64,000 nt of DNA from Spirochaetia bacterium UBA5763 (GCA_002418835.1 DIEX01000031.1:507773-571772); one strand, 5' to 3'. Shown: positions 27,204 through 36,437, counted from the first letter of the stretch. A program made the numbers and translations. The notes: generated from the sequence alone by a model not told the origin.

Positions 27204-28274
27204 ATGAGAATACTTGCAATAAACCCCGGCTCAACATCAACGAAGATTTCGATATTTGATGATCATGATGATACATTCACAATGAATATAAAGCACAGCA
27301 CAGAGGAGATATGTTCTTTTAAATGTGTTATGGATCAACATAGTTTCAGAAAGAATATAATTGTTAACGAACTAAATCAGGCCGGTATATTACTCTCTTC
27401 AATCGAAGTTGTTGTGGGCCGCGGCGGGCTGGTGAAACCTATTCCCGGAGGTGTGTACAGAATCAACGACGCTCTTCTCCGGGATTTAAAACTGGAGATT
27501 ATGGGTACACATCCCAGCAACCTCGGAGGTTTACTCGCTTTTGAAATTGCATCGGAAATCGGTGATAACATCAATTCGTATATCGTTGATCCGGTAATTG
27601 TTGATGAACTTGATGAAATGGCAAGAATATCCGGAATGCCTGAAATCCCGCGAGTCAGCATCTTCCACGCTCTGAACCAGAAAGCAGTTGCAAGAAGATA
27701 CGCGCGGGAACACTGGAAGAAATATGAAGAGCTCAACCTGATTATTGTCCATCTCGGTGGAGGTATAACAGTCGGAGCTCATAAAGGCGGACGTGTAATT
27801 GATGTGAATAATGGCCTTGACGGAGAAGGGCCTTTCTCTCCGGAAAGGAGCGGGAGCCTTCCGGTGGGTGCCCTTGTAAAACTCTGCTTTTCCGGGAAAT
27901 ATTCTTATGAAGAGATAAAGAAAAAAATTACAGGTCAGGGAGGGCTCGTCGCCTACATGGGTACTAACAGTGCTTATGAAGCAGGCCAAAAAGCTAAAGG
28001 CGGAGATGAGCATGCTTTGCTCGTATACAAATCCATGGCATACCAGGTGGCAAAGGAGATCGGCGCAATTGCCACTGTGCTCGAAGGGCGGGTTGATGCT
28101 ATAATACTAACAGGTGGTATCGCATATGATGAAGATTTCTGCAAATGGATAGAGGAAAGGGTTGGATTTATTTCAAAGGTTATGGTTTATCCCGGTGAAG
28201 ATGAAATGAAAGCTCTTGCTGAAGGTGTATACTATGCGCTTAAGGGAGAGATTGAAATAAGAGAGTATTCATGA
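27204..28274 (+). CDS. buk: Butyrate kinase
   Basis: 356 residues of the acetokinase superfamily, typical Buk length. It makes ATP and butyrate (or a branched acid) from the acyl-phosphate. Motifs: ILAINPGSTSTKIS at the N-terminus, VHLGGGITVGAHKGGRVIDV, NNGLDGEGPFSPERSG, and GGIAYDEDFCKWIEERVGFI near the C-terminus. AGGAGA precedes ATG 27204. Substrate specificity between butyrate and branched-chain acids cannot be read from the sequence. The shikimate-kinase-like gene follows 16 bp later. Confidence 0.93.
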   Translation: MRILAINPGSTSTKISIFDDHDDTFTMNIKHSTEEICSFKCVMDQHSFRKNIIVNELNQAGILLSSIEVVVGRGGLVKPIPGGVYRINDALLRDLKLEIMGTHPSNLGGLLAFEIASEIGDNINSYIVDPVIVDELDEMARISGMPEIPRVSIFHALNQKAVARRYAREHWKKYEELNLIIVHLGGGITVGAHKGGRVIDVNNGLDGEGPFSPERSGSLPVGALVKLCFSGKYSYEEIKKKITGQGGLVAYMGTNSAYEAGQKAKGGDEHALLVYKSMAYQVAKEIGAIATVLEGRVDAIILTGGIAYDEDFCKWIEERVGFISKVMVYPGEDEMKALAEGVYYALKGEIEIREYS

Positions 28275-28290
28275 TGCAGGTTGAAAGAGA

Positions 28291-28785
28291 ATGAATAATA
28301 TTATATTGATAGGTATGCCCGGTTCCGGTAAAAGCACTATAGGAATAGTGCTGGCGAAGACTTTGGGTTACACTTTTATTGATACGGACATTCTTATCCA
28401 GAATCAGGAAAACAGGCTGTTGCAGAATATAATTGAAGATGAAGGAATCACCGGATTTCTGAATATTGAATCAAGAGTTATTACTTCCTGTGATTATGAT
28501 AAATGTATAATTGCAACAGGTGGAAGCGCGGTGCTCTGTGAAAACACGATGCACTACCTGAGCAACGTGGGACGAATAATTTTTCTTAAATTGAATCTGA
28601 ACATAGTTACTGAAAGAATAAATAATATCAGCACCCGCGGTATTGTTATGGATAAAGAGCAGACTTTAAAAGATATATATGAAAGCAGAATGCCGCTGTA
28701 TGAAGAATATGCCGATATCATTGTTGACTGCAATAATAAAAGCTTTGAGGAGGTAGTTGATCATATTGTAAAAATGATAAAATAA
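28291..28785 (+). CDS. Shikimate-kinase-like protein with altered substrate pocket
   Basis: 164 residues with the shikimate kinase fold: Walker A GMPGSGKST (8-16), DTD (31-33), ATGGS (75-79), lid Arg116 and SRMPLYEEYAD (132-142). In true AroK enzymes shikimate is held by Asp34, Arg58 (in FRxxE), the GGG motif and Arg136. Here the FRxxE arginine is Leu (FLNIE, 56-60) and GGG is GGS. It is therefore a nucleoside-monophosphate-kinase-fold protein whose substrate may not be shikimate. It follows buk by 16 bp, so an operon is likely. Confidence 0.75.
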   Translation: MNNIILIGMPGSGKSTIGIVLAKTLGYTFIDTDILIQNQENRLLQNIIEDEGITGFLNIESRVITSCDYDKCIIATGGSAVLCENTMHYLSNVGRIIFLKLNLNIVTERINNISTRGIVMDKEQTLKDIYESRMPLYEEYADIIVDCNNKSFEEVVDHIVKMIK

Positions 28786-28853
28786 TAAAAGTAATTGATT
28801 CAAAACCGTAACCTTGTAACATCTGAAATTAATCAATTAGAAGGTAAAATCAG

Positions 28854-29789
28854 ATGGAACTGCTTTATACAAGACGATATAAAGTCAACAGAATGATTTC
28901 TTTTACTATCTCATTTCTGCTGGCTGTTTTAACTGCCGGTATTGTTTCAAATCCTCCTTATGGAATCACATTGTCCCACAATATGAGAGCTTTTGTCGGG
29001 ATTGCCGTGTTCCTGTTTGCAGATCTGTTTTTTACCAGAAAATACAGAAAACGGAAAAGAATTTTGTATGGGAATTTTCCTATGCACTGGGAATCAATCC
29101 TTGAAGAATATGTCCCTTATTTCCGCAATCTTGATAAAGAAGATAAAGAATACTTCCTGAGAAAAGTCCAGATATTTCTTGAAGAAGTGATGATTACCGG
29201 TGTAAAGATTGAAATAGATGATCTCACGCGACTTCTTGTTGCCTCTGCGGCTATTATCCCTGTATTCAGAATACCGGACTGGGATTATCCTTTTTTAACT
29301 GATGTATTTGTATGCCAGGATAATTTAAGTGAAGATTTAGAATTGCTTAAATGTCAGGACGATGTAATGGGGCTCGTCATATATAATAAATCCTCCGTCT
29401 ATCTATCAAAAGACCTCTTGCTGAAAAATTTTCAGAAGACTGATGGCAATAATCTCGGCCTTCATGAATTCATTCATAAAATTGATGAAGTAAGCGGGGA
29501 CATTGACGGTATTCTCCCTTCACCTTTTCTTTCAAAAAAGGACAGAAGTGAATGGTTAAAGATTGTTGATAATGAAATGATTAAACTCAAAAATAAAAAA
29601 TCTGATTTAAAAGAATATGCACTCACAAGCAGGGCCGAATTTATCGCAGTAGCAGCAGAATATTTTTTTGAAAGGCCTGTGGAAATGAAAGATAAACATC
29701 CATCGTTATATCTGATGATGCAGAAGATGTTCAGACAGGATCTCGCTTCAGCAGTAAGTGATGAGGCTAAACATATTATAAAAAAATAA
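28854..29789 (+). CDS. MtfA-like zinc peptidase (M90), membrane-anchored
   Basis: 311 residues. Two N-terminal membrane segments (about 15-33 and 44-60) are followed by an M90 peptidase domain with zinc motif HEFIHKIDEVSGDIDG near residue 205 and the downstream SRAEFIAVAAEYFFERP. E. coli MtfA is a cytosolic relative that binds the repressor Mlc and has aminopeptidase activity. The membrane anchor here differs from it. AAGGTAAA precedes ATG 28854. The role in this organism is unknown. Confidence 0.82.
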   Translation: MELLYTRRYKVNRMISFTISFLLAVLTAGIVSNPPYGITLSHNMRAFVGIAVFLFADLFFTRKYRKRKRILYGNFPMHWESILEEYVPYFRNLDKEDKEYFLRKVQIFLEEVMITGVKIEIDDLTRLLVASAAIIPVFRIPDWDYPFLTDVFVCQDNLSEDLELLKCQDDVMGLVIYNKSSVYLSKDLLLKNFQKTDGNNLGLHEFIHKIDEVSGDIDGILPSPFLSKKDRSEWLKIVDNEMIKLKNKKSDLKEYALTSRAEFIAVAAEYFFERPVEMKDKHPSLYLMMQKMFRQDLASAVSDEAKHIIKK

Positions 29790-29950
29790 ATTATATATCG
29801 AAACAGAATGTAAAAAAATTATTACCCTGAAAAACATGAATTCATGAAGTAATAAAGTAATCCTCAAGAAAAACTCTTGAAATATAAACCATGCTCTGTG
29901 AATTTAACCTTTGTTTCCCTTCGGGATGAAATTATGACTGAGGTATATAT

Positions 29951-31648
29951 ATGAGAGTTTCAAAATATGTTCTCCCTACATTAAAAGAAAACCCTTCGGA
30001 TGCAGTAGTACTAAGCCACAGGCTCATGCTGCGTGCGGGATTAATGCGCAAAGAATCTGCCGGTATGTATGCGTATCTTCCTCTCGGACTTAAAGTGCTT
30101 CGAAAAGTAACAAATATAGTCAAAGAGGAGATGGACAGGGCGGGTGCACATGAATGCCTTATGCCTGAGCTGACAAATGCAGATTACTGGAAAGAATCGG
30201 GACGCTGGTATACAATGGGGCCAGAAATGTTCCGCATAGAAGACAGAAACGGCCTCGAATATGCTCTTGGACCGACACATGAGGAAGCTTTCACTAATAT
30301 GGTACGCTCTGTTGTCTCATCATACAGAGACTTGCCGCTTAACCTTTACCAGATAAACACAAAGTTCAGGGATGAAATAAGGCCGAGATTCGGTGTTATA
30401 AGAAGTAAGGAATTCATTATGAAGGATGCCTATTCATTTGACATTGATCAGAAAGGTCTTGATGAATCATATAATGCAATGGCTAAAGCATATAGAAGGA
30501 TCTTTGAACGTTGCGGTCTTGAAACAATACCGGTTCAGGCGGATTCAGGAAACATGGGGGGAAGTACATCTGAGGAGTTTATGGTGGCCTCTGAGATCGG
30601 AGAGGAGATTCTTCTGTTATGCGAAAAATGTGATTACAGGGCGAACAGTGAAAAAGCGGAATACCAGAGGCCTCCGGTTGCGTCTAAACCTGCATCTGAT
30701 GAACTGAAAGAAGTTCATACCCCTGACATTAAAACAATTGAGGATCTTGTTAAGTTTTTCAAATGCGATGAAGATAAATTTCTTAAAAGTATAATCTATA
30801 TAGCTGACGGAAAGCCTCTTATGGTCGTTGTGCCCGGGAGCAGAGAAATTAATGAGCATAAACTTAAAAACTATGTCAATGCTGTTGAGCTGAACCTTGC
30901 GTCTGATGAAATCGTTCAACATTTTACAGGTGCGCCATTCGGTTTCGCCGGGCCGGTTGGATTAAAAGATGCAAGAGTAATCTTCGATATATCGGTGAAG
31001 GATCTGAGTAATGCTTTTACAGGTGCGAATAAAAAAGATTATCATTATTCGGGAGTAAACCCGGTGCGTGACTTTGAGATAAAAGAGGAAGCTGATGTTG
31101 CATCAGCACGTTCCGGCGATATATGCCCGAAATGCGGAGCTTCAATGTATGAGAAGAAAGGGATTGAAGTGGGGCATATATTTAAGCTCGGTTATAAATA
31201 TACAAAGGCAATGAACCTTACAGTTCTTGATGAGAAAGGTGAGGCTGTTACACCGATAATGGGATGTTACGGGATCGGAGTCAACAGAACAATGGCTGCC
31301 ATTGTTGAGCAGTGCAGTGATGAACGTGGAATTATATGGCCGAAAGAAGTAACTCCATTCCATGTGCATCTCGTTGGAATATCAAAAACTGATGAAGAAA
31401 CAAAAGCGGTCGATGATATATACGATAAACTGATGAATGCCGGAATTGATGTTCTTTATGATGACCGCAAAGCGAGCCCCGGATTTAAATTCGCTGATGC
31501 GGATTTAATCGGTATACCTTTACGGATTACAGCGGGGAAAAACTTCTTCGCAAATGGAGAACTGGAATTTAAAGAAAGAAGCAAAAAAGAGATAAACAAT
31601 ATTCCATCTGAAAAAATAATTGATGAAATAAACAATTATTACAAATAA
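29951..31648 (+). CDS. proS: Proline--tRNA ligase
   Basis: 565 residues, the bacterial type with an inserted editing domain. Class II motifs are seen: PLGLKVLRKV and FRDEIRPRFGVIRSKEFIMKD. The inserted region (about 230-390) carries the editing-domain pattern. The C-terminal anticodon domain has GCYGIGVNRTMAAIVEQ and DDRKASPGFKFADADLIGIP. It charges tRNA-Pro with proline. GAGG lies before ATG 29951. An inverted repeat follows the gene at 31663-31704. Confidence 0.97.
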   Translation: MRVSKYVLPTLKENPSDAVVLSHRLMLRAGLMRKESAGMYAYLPLGLKVLRKVTNIVKEEMDRAGAHECLMPELTNADYWKESGRWYTMGPEMFRIEDRNGLEYALGPTHEEAFTNMVRSVVSSYRDLPLNLYQINTKFRDEIRPRFGVIRSKEFIMKDAYSFDIDQKGLDESYNAMAKAYRRIFERCGLETIPVQADSGNMGGSTSEEFMVASEIGEEILLLCEKCDYRANSEKAEYQRPPVASKPASDELKEVHTPDIKTIEDLVKFFKCDEDKFLKSIIYIADGKPLMVVVPGSREINEHKLKNYVNAVELNLASDEIVQHFTGAPFGFAGPVGLKDARVIFDISVKDLSNAFTGANKKDYHYSGVNPVRDFEIKEEADVASARSGDICPKCGASMYEKKGIEVGHIFKLGYKYTKAMNLTVLDEKGEAVTPIMGCYGIGVNRTMAAIVEQCSDERGIIWPKEVTPFHVHLVGISKTDEETKAVDDIYDKLMNAGIDVLYDDRKASPGFKFADADLIGIPLRITAGKNFFANGELEFKERSKKEINNIPSEKIIDEINNYYK

Positions 31649-31662
31649 GCAATTACTGTTAT

Positions 31663-31704
31663 ATTGCTATATTCTTTCTCGACGCAGGAAAAGAATATAG
31701 TAAT
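31663..31704 (+). terminator. Hairpin after proS
   Basis: ATTGCTATATTCTTT (31663-31677) pairs with AAAGAATATAGTAAT (31690-31704), a 15-bp stem with one G-T wobble, loop of 12. It begins 14 bp after the proS stop. No clear T-run follows, so it is a transcript-end hairpin of uncertain strength. Confidence 0.45.
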
Positions 31705-31967
31705 ATTATTCATTCCGCATCACCCTTGTTATACTGATAAAATATTAAGTTTAAAGTGCACTTCCTATGCTGACCGGTCGGATAGATTTATGTTCATTTA
31801 ATAACTGCTACGTTTTTTTTATTATTTTATTATAATTCTGACAAAAAATAATATTTTTTTTATACTGCCGTGTAAATTTCTAAAAATATACTTGCAATCA
31901 ATTGCTTTTTAAAGTTAAACTTTCCATCCCATAAGAAAATATATAAAAAATCAGACGGGGGAATTGA
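31705..31967. other. AT-rich leader region before the thiolase gene
   Basis: About 260 bp with long T and A runs. The one notable GC-rich spot is the palindrome GACCGGTC at 31772-31779, inside TGACCGGTCG, which looks like the kind of dyad bound by TetR-type repressors of acyl-CoA metabolism. No coding frame was seen. Confidence 0.35.
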
Positions 31968-33149
31968 ATGAAGGAGGTTGTTGTTCTCGCATCCAGCCGC
32001 ACAGCAATTGGAGATTATCTTGGTGGATTGAGCAGCATAACTGCTGTTGAACTCGGGATTGCGGCGGCCAAATCAGCTCTTGAAAAAGCAGGTGTAAAAT
32101 CAAATCAGGTTGATGAAGTAATTGCCGGAAATGTTCTCCAGGCAGGCTGCAAAGGAAACTCCGGAAGACAGGTTTGTCTTGGTGTCGGATGTCCTGTCGA
32201 AACTGTAGCAGTCACTATCAATCAGATGTGTCCTTCATCCATGAGGGCTTTTGAAATCGCGTCTCAGCAGATCATGCTCGGCAAAACGGAGATTGAGCTT
32301 GTTGCAGGGTATGAAAGTATGAGCAATGCTCCATACATGTCATTAAAAGCACGACAGGGGCTTCGAATGGGGGATTCGACTCTTGTTGATCACATGCTTT
32401 ATGACGGGCTTACAGACGCATTTAACAATTACCACATGGGTATCACTGCTGAAAATATTGCAGAACAGTATAAGATAAGCAGGGAGGAGCAGGACGAATG
32501 GGCGTATATGAGCCATCAGAGAGCCATTGCCGCCATTAAATCAGGGAAATTTAAAGATGAAATTACACCTGTACCTGTAAAAACAAAAAAGGGGGAAATA
32601 CTTTTTGAAGTAGATGAGCATCCGCGTGAAGACATTTCACCGGAATCCTTAAGCAGATTAAAACCGGCGTTCAAGAAAGATGGAACTGTTACAGCCGGTA
32701 ACGCTTCTTCTCTCAATGATGGCGGTGCTGCTATTGTGCTCACAAGTCTTGAAAAAGCAAAAGAGCTGGGACTGAAGCCCATTGCCAGACTGGCGGCATC
32801 CGCATCTGCGGCTGTTGATCCGAAAGTGATGGGGCTTGGAGTGGTCCCGGCCGTTCAAAAGGCGCTTAAATTTGCCGGTTTAAGCATGAGTGATATCGGA
32901 CTATGGGAGCTGAACGAGGCCTTTGCCGCACAGATTATCGGATGCAACAGGGAATTGAAAATTGACAAAGAGATAATCAATGTAAATGGTTCCGGAATAT
33001 CTCTCGGACATCCTGTCGGACAGACGGGAGCCCGTATCATAACAACTCTTCTTCATGAGATGAAAAAGCGTGAAGTAAAATATGGTGTTGCTTCACTATG
33101 CGCAGGCGGGGGACCCGCAGCAGCGACTGTTTTTGAATTGATAAGGTAA
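31968..33149 (+). CDS. Acetyl-CoA acetyltransferase (thiolase II type)
   Basis: 393 residues, typical thiolase length. It joins or cleaves acetyl-CoA/acetoacetyl-CoA. The active-site cysteine is in QMCPSSMRAFE (near residue 87), where most enzymes have CGSG. The other conserved parts are LWELNEAFAAQ, NGSGISLGHPVGQTGARI and the second cysteine in SLCAGGGPAAAT. GGGGGAATTGA precedes the ATG. It stands alone before a strong terminator, 0.3 kb upstream of etfBA. It probably feeds acyl-CoA metabolism with Ptb/Buk, but the condensation direction cannot be decided. Confidence 0.9.
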   Translation: MKEVVVLASSRTAIGDYLGGLSSITAVELGIAAAKSALEKAGVKSNQVDEVIAGNVLQAGCKGNSGRQVCLGVGCPVETVAVTINQMCPSSMRAFEIASQQIMLGKTEIELVAGYESMSNAPYMSLKARQGLRMGDSTLVDHMLYDGLTDAFNNYHMGITAENIAEQYKISREEQDEWAYMSHQRAIAAIKSGKFKDEITPVPVKTKKGEILFEVDEHPREDISPESLSRLKPAFKKDGTVTAGNASSLNDGGAAIVLTSLEKAKELGLKPIARLAASASAAVDPKVMGLGVVPAVQKALKFAGLSMSDIGLWELNEAFAAQIIGCNRELKIDKEIINVNGSGISLGHPVGQTGARIITTLLHEMKKREVKYGVASLCAGGGPAAATVFELIR

Positions 33150-33160
33150 AGCAACGGTAA

Positions 33161-33200
33161 GGCTACCCGGAACAGGGTTCCGGGTAGCCTTCTTTTCTTT
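33161..33200 (+). terminator. Strong intrinsic terminator after the thiolase gene
   Basis: A perfect 13-bp GC-rich stem, GGCTACCCGGAAC (33161-33173) with GTTCCGGGTAGCC (33177-33189), loop AGG, followed by TTCTTTTCTTT. It starts 12 bp after the stop codon. Confidence 0.93.
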
Positions 33201-33472
33201 AATAAAAAAAAGCTTTTACCTTTGCAGAAAAAACGGTTTATCTTTTCCCCGCGTTAAAAATAATCTTTATTTTTTTTAACGATATTAATATAAAAAACGA
33301 ATAATCTGGTTTTAATCCAAATCATAATTATACAGAAGCATTAGACGTGTTTATTTTATTCGTTTAAACAGATTTATATTGACATTTAAAATAACACATG
33401 TAAAAAATGGAAATTGACTTACTTTAACTTTAGTGAATAACAAACAAAAAATTCAATTAAGGGAGTATGGTA
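33201..33472. other. AT-rich promoter region of etfBA
   Basis: Between the terminator and etfB. A consensus -35 TTGACA lies at 33379-33384 with a weak TAAAAA at 33401-33406 (16-bp spacing). A second TTGACT is at 33414-33419. No coding frame or other structure was seen. Confidence 0.35.
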
Positions 33473-34246
33473 ATGAAGATAGTTGTCTGTCTGAAACAGG
33501 TTCCGGATATGGAATCTAAGTTTAAGATTGTTGATGACAAAAAAGTCGACGAATCACAAGTCGCTTTTAAAATCAACGACTTCGATAACTATGCTGTTGA
33601 AGCAGCCCTCCAGTTAAAAGAGAAGCTCGGCGGCGAAGTAGTTATAGTATCAGCTGGTCCTGACAGAGCTGCCAAGGATATAAGGCAGGCTTATGCAATG
33701 GGAGCTGATTGGGGAATCCACATTACTGACGCAGCAATTTATGATGCTGACGGATTTGTTATTGCAAGCGCGCTTGCAAAAGCAATAGAACAGATTGGCG
33801 GAGTTGACCTCGTTCTTACAGGTGTTCAGTCAGAAGACCTTCAGGCAGCGGTTACAGGTGTAATGGTTGCTGATCTTCTCGGAATTCCTCACTGCACAAA
33901 CGTTGTTAAAATCGACACAGCTGACGGAAAAGCTTTCACACTTAACAGAGAGCTCGAAGGCGGACTTAACGAAGTACTTGAACTCGCAGGACCTGCAATG
34001 CTTTCAATTCAGTCAGGTATTAACGAGCCAAGGTATCCGACTCTTCCCGGTATTATGAAAGCGAAGAAGAAAGAACTTAAAGCAAAATCAGGCGCAGACC
34101 TCGGCGTATCAGCTTCTTCAAGAACTGCGTTTATCAAGATGTTTATTCCTGTATCTGACTCTATGGCAGAGATAATTCAGGGTGCACCTGCTGAAGCAGC
34201 TGCTAAACTTGTTGATAAGCTCAAAAATGAAGCGAAAGTGATATAG
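33473..34246 (+). CDS. etfB: Electron transfer flavoprotein, beta subunit
   Basis: 257 residues from ATG 33473 (MKIVVCLKQVPD). I prefer it over ATG 33467 because GGGAG lies 7 bases before it. EtfB stretches seen: NDFDNYAVEAALQLKE, GADWGIHITD, VLTGVQSEDLQAAV and INEPRYPTLPGIMKAKKKE. With EtfA it forms a flavin dimer that carries electrons from acyl-CoA dehydrogenases or takes part in bifurcation. etfA follows 17 bp later. The acyl-CoA dehydrogenase partner is not in this window. Confidence 0.95.
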   Translation: MKIVVCLKQVPDMESKFKIVDDKKVDESQVAFKINDFDNYAVEAALQLKEKLGGEVVIVSAGPDRAAKDIRQAYAMGADWGIHITDAAIYDADGFVIASALAKAIEQIGGVDLVLTGVQSEDLQAAVTGVMVADLLGIPHCTNVVKIDTADGKAFTLNRELEGGLNEVLELAGPAMLSIQSGINEPRYPTLPGIMKAKKKELKAKSGADLGVSASSRTAFIKMFIPVSDSMAEIIQGAPAEAAAKLVDKLKNEAKVI

Positions 34247-34263
34247 GGTAGGAGGATCTGAAA

Positions 34264-35214
34264 ATGGCTAAATTACTTATTATAGCAGAACACAGAGATG
34301 GTAAATTAAGTACCGCTACACTCGAACTCTGCAGAGTAGCTAAAGAAGTGGCACCTGCTCTTGGTCTCGAGCCGGCAGCTGCAGTTTTCGCAAAAGATGA
34401 CGCTATTGCGAAAGAAGTTGCAAACTATATTCCTGAAGTATTCGTAGTTGCTGATGCTGCTGTTGCTGCATATACAGCTGACGGTTATACTCAGGCTATA
34501 AAAGCTGTTGTAGACGCTAAAGATGTTAAAGGCGTTCTCATTCCTCATACATATGATGGTGTTGACTATGCTGCTAAAGCTGCTATGGCTATCAGTGCCG
34601 GTATAGTTTCCAACGTTAACAAAATTGTTGCTGAAGGCGGCAAACTTGTTTGTACAAGAGGTATTTATAACGGTAAACTTCAGGAGACAAAATCTGTAAC
34701 AACAGATAAATTTGTTATCTCTATTGAAAAAGGCGCTTATGATCCGGCAGAAGCAGGATCAGCTGGAAGCGTTTCTGCTGTATCTGCATCTTTTGGTGCA
34801 ATCAGAACTAAAGTTAAAGAAGTTATTGCAACATCTACAGGCGGAGTTGATATTACTCAGGCGAAAGTTATTGTATCCGGCGGTCGTGGACTCAAAGACG
34901 CTGACAAATACAAAGACGTTGTTATTCCGCTTGCACAGAAACTTGGCGGCGAGTATGCAGGTTCACGTCCTGTTATCGACTCAGGTTGGACAGAAGCATC
35001 AAGACAGGTTGGACAGTCAGGTAAAACTGTAACTCCGGATCTATATCTTGCACTTGGCATTTCAGGTGCTGTTCAGCACGTTGCCGGTATGAAAGGTTCT
35101 AAATGCATCGTTGCTGTAAACAAAGACCCGGAAGCACCTATTTTCAACATAGCTACATACGGAATAGTTGCAGACCTCTTTGAAGTTGTTCCTGGAATCA
35201 TGTCCAGTCTGTAA
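34264..35214 (+). CDS. etfA: Electron transfer flavoprotein, alpha subunit
   Basis: 316 residues. The N-terminal domain begins LLIIAEHRDGKLS. The C-terminal FAD-binding domain shows VSGGRGLKDADKY, AGSRPVIDSGWTEASRQVGQ, YLALGISGAVQH and VAVNKDPEAPIF. TAGGAGGATCTGAAA precedes the ATG. It forms the EtfAB dimer with the preceding gene, and a strong terminator follows. Both etf genes carry many repetitive GCT and GTT codons, which suggests high expression. Confidence 0.96.
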   Translation: MAKLLIIAEHRDGKLSTATLELCRVAKEVAPALGLEPAAAVFAKDDAIAKEVANYIPEVFVVADAAVAAYTADGYTQAIKAVVDAKDVKGVLIPHTYDGVDYAAKAAMAISAGIVSNVNKIVAEGGKLVCTRGIYNGKLQETKSVTTDKFVISIEKGAYDPAEAGSAGSVSAVSASFGAIRTKVKEVIATSTGGVDITQAKVIVSGGRGLKDADKYKDVVIPLAQKLGGEYAGSRPVIDSGWTEASRQVGQSGKTVTPDLYLALGISGAVQHVAGMKGSKCIVAVNKDPEAPIFNIATYGIVADLFEVVPGIMSSL

Positions 35215-35239
35215 TAAACAGTTAAATATGATTATTCAG

Positions 35240-35272
35240 ATAGCTGCCTCAATTGAGGCAGCTATTTTTATA
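35240..35272 (+). terminator. Strong intrinsic terminator after etfA
   Basis: A perfect 13-bp inverted repeat, ATAGCTGCCTCAA (35240-35252) with TTGAGGCAGCTAT (35253-35265), followed by TTTTTAT. It starts 25 bp after the etfA stop. Confidence 0.92.
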
Positions 35273-35427
35273 CCCGTTTTTCGTATCTCGCATAACAGTT
35301 ATTATTCGCAAATTAAATCACACCTCGCTTTAAATATAAGTTGTAAATCAAATTCATTGTTTTATAATAAAGTAAACTGAATATTCAATTATCAAGTTCA
35401 TAAATAAAAATTTATAGGGGGAAACTT

Positions 35428-36081
35428 ATGACTGACGCAACAGTTCAGGCTTTAAATGGTTTACGTGATCTTTCCACGCTTAAATGGTATGTGATTCCGC
35501 TCCTCGCAATTGTGATGTATATTTATTCAAAAGAAATTAAAGACGCAAAAATAACGGGAAACTGGAATGCGGTTTTCTCCGGACTTGCGATCTTCGGTTC
35601 AGATTTTTTTAACGAGACATGGAATGGATGGGTAATGGTTCTTTCAGGCCGTTCCGCTTTATGGACTGCACCCGGCGATACAGCTCTCCGGACACTTGTA
35701 GGGTGGAATATCGAAATCATGTTTATGTTTTCTATTGCGGGAATAATTTTTTATCATACATTATCAGAAGATAAAAAAATTAAAATATTAGGCCTTCCTG
35801 AAAAATGGTTCATGGCCATATTGTTCTCGGTATTCTGCGTTTTTGTTGAATGTCTTCTCAATAAAGGGGGCCACCTGGTGTGGGAATACTCTTTCTGGTT
35901 CAGATCATTTGCCGGAGTATGGCTTATTTTTATAATAGGTTACTTCTGGTTCTTCTGTTCTTCCATCTTTGTTATATCTTTAAAAACAATGAAGAATAAA
36001 ATTAAATTCCTGGTTTTATTATACTTAATTCCGGTTTTAATGAACATAATCGGATTCGGGATTTTCGGATGGAAATACTGA
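35428..36081 (+). CDS. Polytopic membrane protein of unknown function
   Basis: 217 residues with about six membrane segments and many aromatic residues (FNETWNGWVMVLSGRSALWT, LVGWNIEIMFMFSIAGIIF, HLVWEYSFWFRSFAG). No family was recognised; similar proteins of unknown role occur in other bacteria. GGGGGAAACTT precedes the ATG. It stands between the etfA terminator and the riboswitch promoter, so it is probably transcribed alone. Confidence 0.7.
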   Translation: MTDATVQALNGLRDLSTLKWYVIPLLAIVMYIYSKEIKDAKITGNWNAVFSGLAIFGSDFFNETWNGWVMVLSGRSALWTAPGDTALRTLVGWNIEIMFMFSIAGIIFYHTLSEDKKIKILGLPEKWFMAILFSVFCVFVECLLNKGGHLVWEYSFWFRSFAGVWLIFIIGYFWFFCSSIFVISLKTMKNKIKFLVLLYLIPVLMNIIGFGIFGWKY

Positions 36082-36097
36082 TTTTTTTCAAACAGAA

Positions 36098-36125
36098 TTG
36101 ACATATAATCAGGCATAAACACAAT
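36098..36125 (+). promoter_or_regulatory. Candidate promoter of the riboswitch-ribBA unit
   Basis: TTGACA (36098-36103) and CACAAT (36120-36125) with 16-bp spacing. Transcription would begin just before the riboswitch aptamer. Confidence 0.45.
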
Positions 36126-36134
36126 TGTTTCAGT

Positions 36135-36270
36135 TCTCAGGGCGGGGTGAAAATCCCCACCGGCGGTGATTCCCTTTACCGGGAAAGCCCGCGAGCGCCT
36201 GTTAATACAGGGTCAGCAGATCCGGTTAAATTCCGGAGCCGACGGTTAAAGTCCGGATGGAAGAGAGTTA
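36135..36270 (+). ncRNA. FMN riboswitch (RFN element)
   Basis: The conserved RFN order is clear: CAGGGCGGGGTGAAAATCCC, CACCGGCGGTGAT, AGCCCGCGAGCGCC, GGTCAGCAGATCCGG, TTCCGGAGCCGACGG, AAAGTCCGGATGGAAGAGAG. It binds flavin mononucleotide and normally switches off riboflavin genes. It lies 168 bp upstream of ribBA. Between them is AAATATTTGA ... TCAAATATTT (36377-36408), an AT-rich hairpin that could belong to the expression platform. Confidence 0.95.
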
Positions 36271-36437
36271 AACAGGTACACAGGTTCCGGGGAGAATCAT
36301 CCCTTCTGTATCCGCGCGTATTTCTACCCTTTCATCAGAGAAGCCCATGAACAGTTTTATATCAGGCAGATAAAAAATATTTGAAATAATAGAGTGTCAA
36401 ATATTTCTGTCAAAACATAAGGGACTGGAGACAAACC

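Noticed and set aside
27531..28013. 160-codon minus-strand open frame inside butyrate kinase
   Set aside because: It lies opposite a full-length, well-conserved buk gene and has no recognisable protein pattern.
36377..36408. Intrinsic terminator of the FMN riboswitch
   Set aside because: The hairpin is AT-only and lacks a following T-run, so I mention it only as a possible part of the expression platform.
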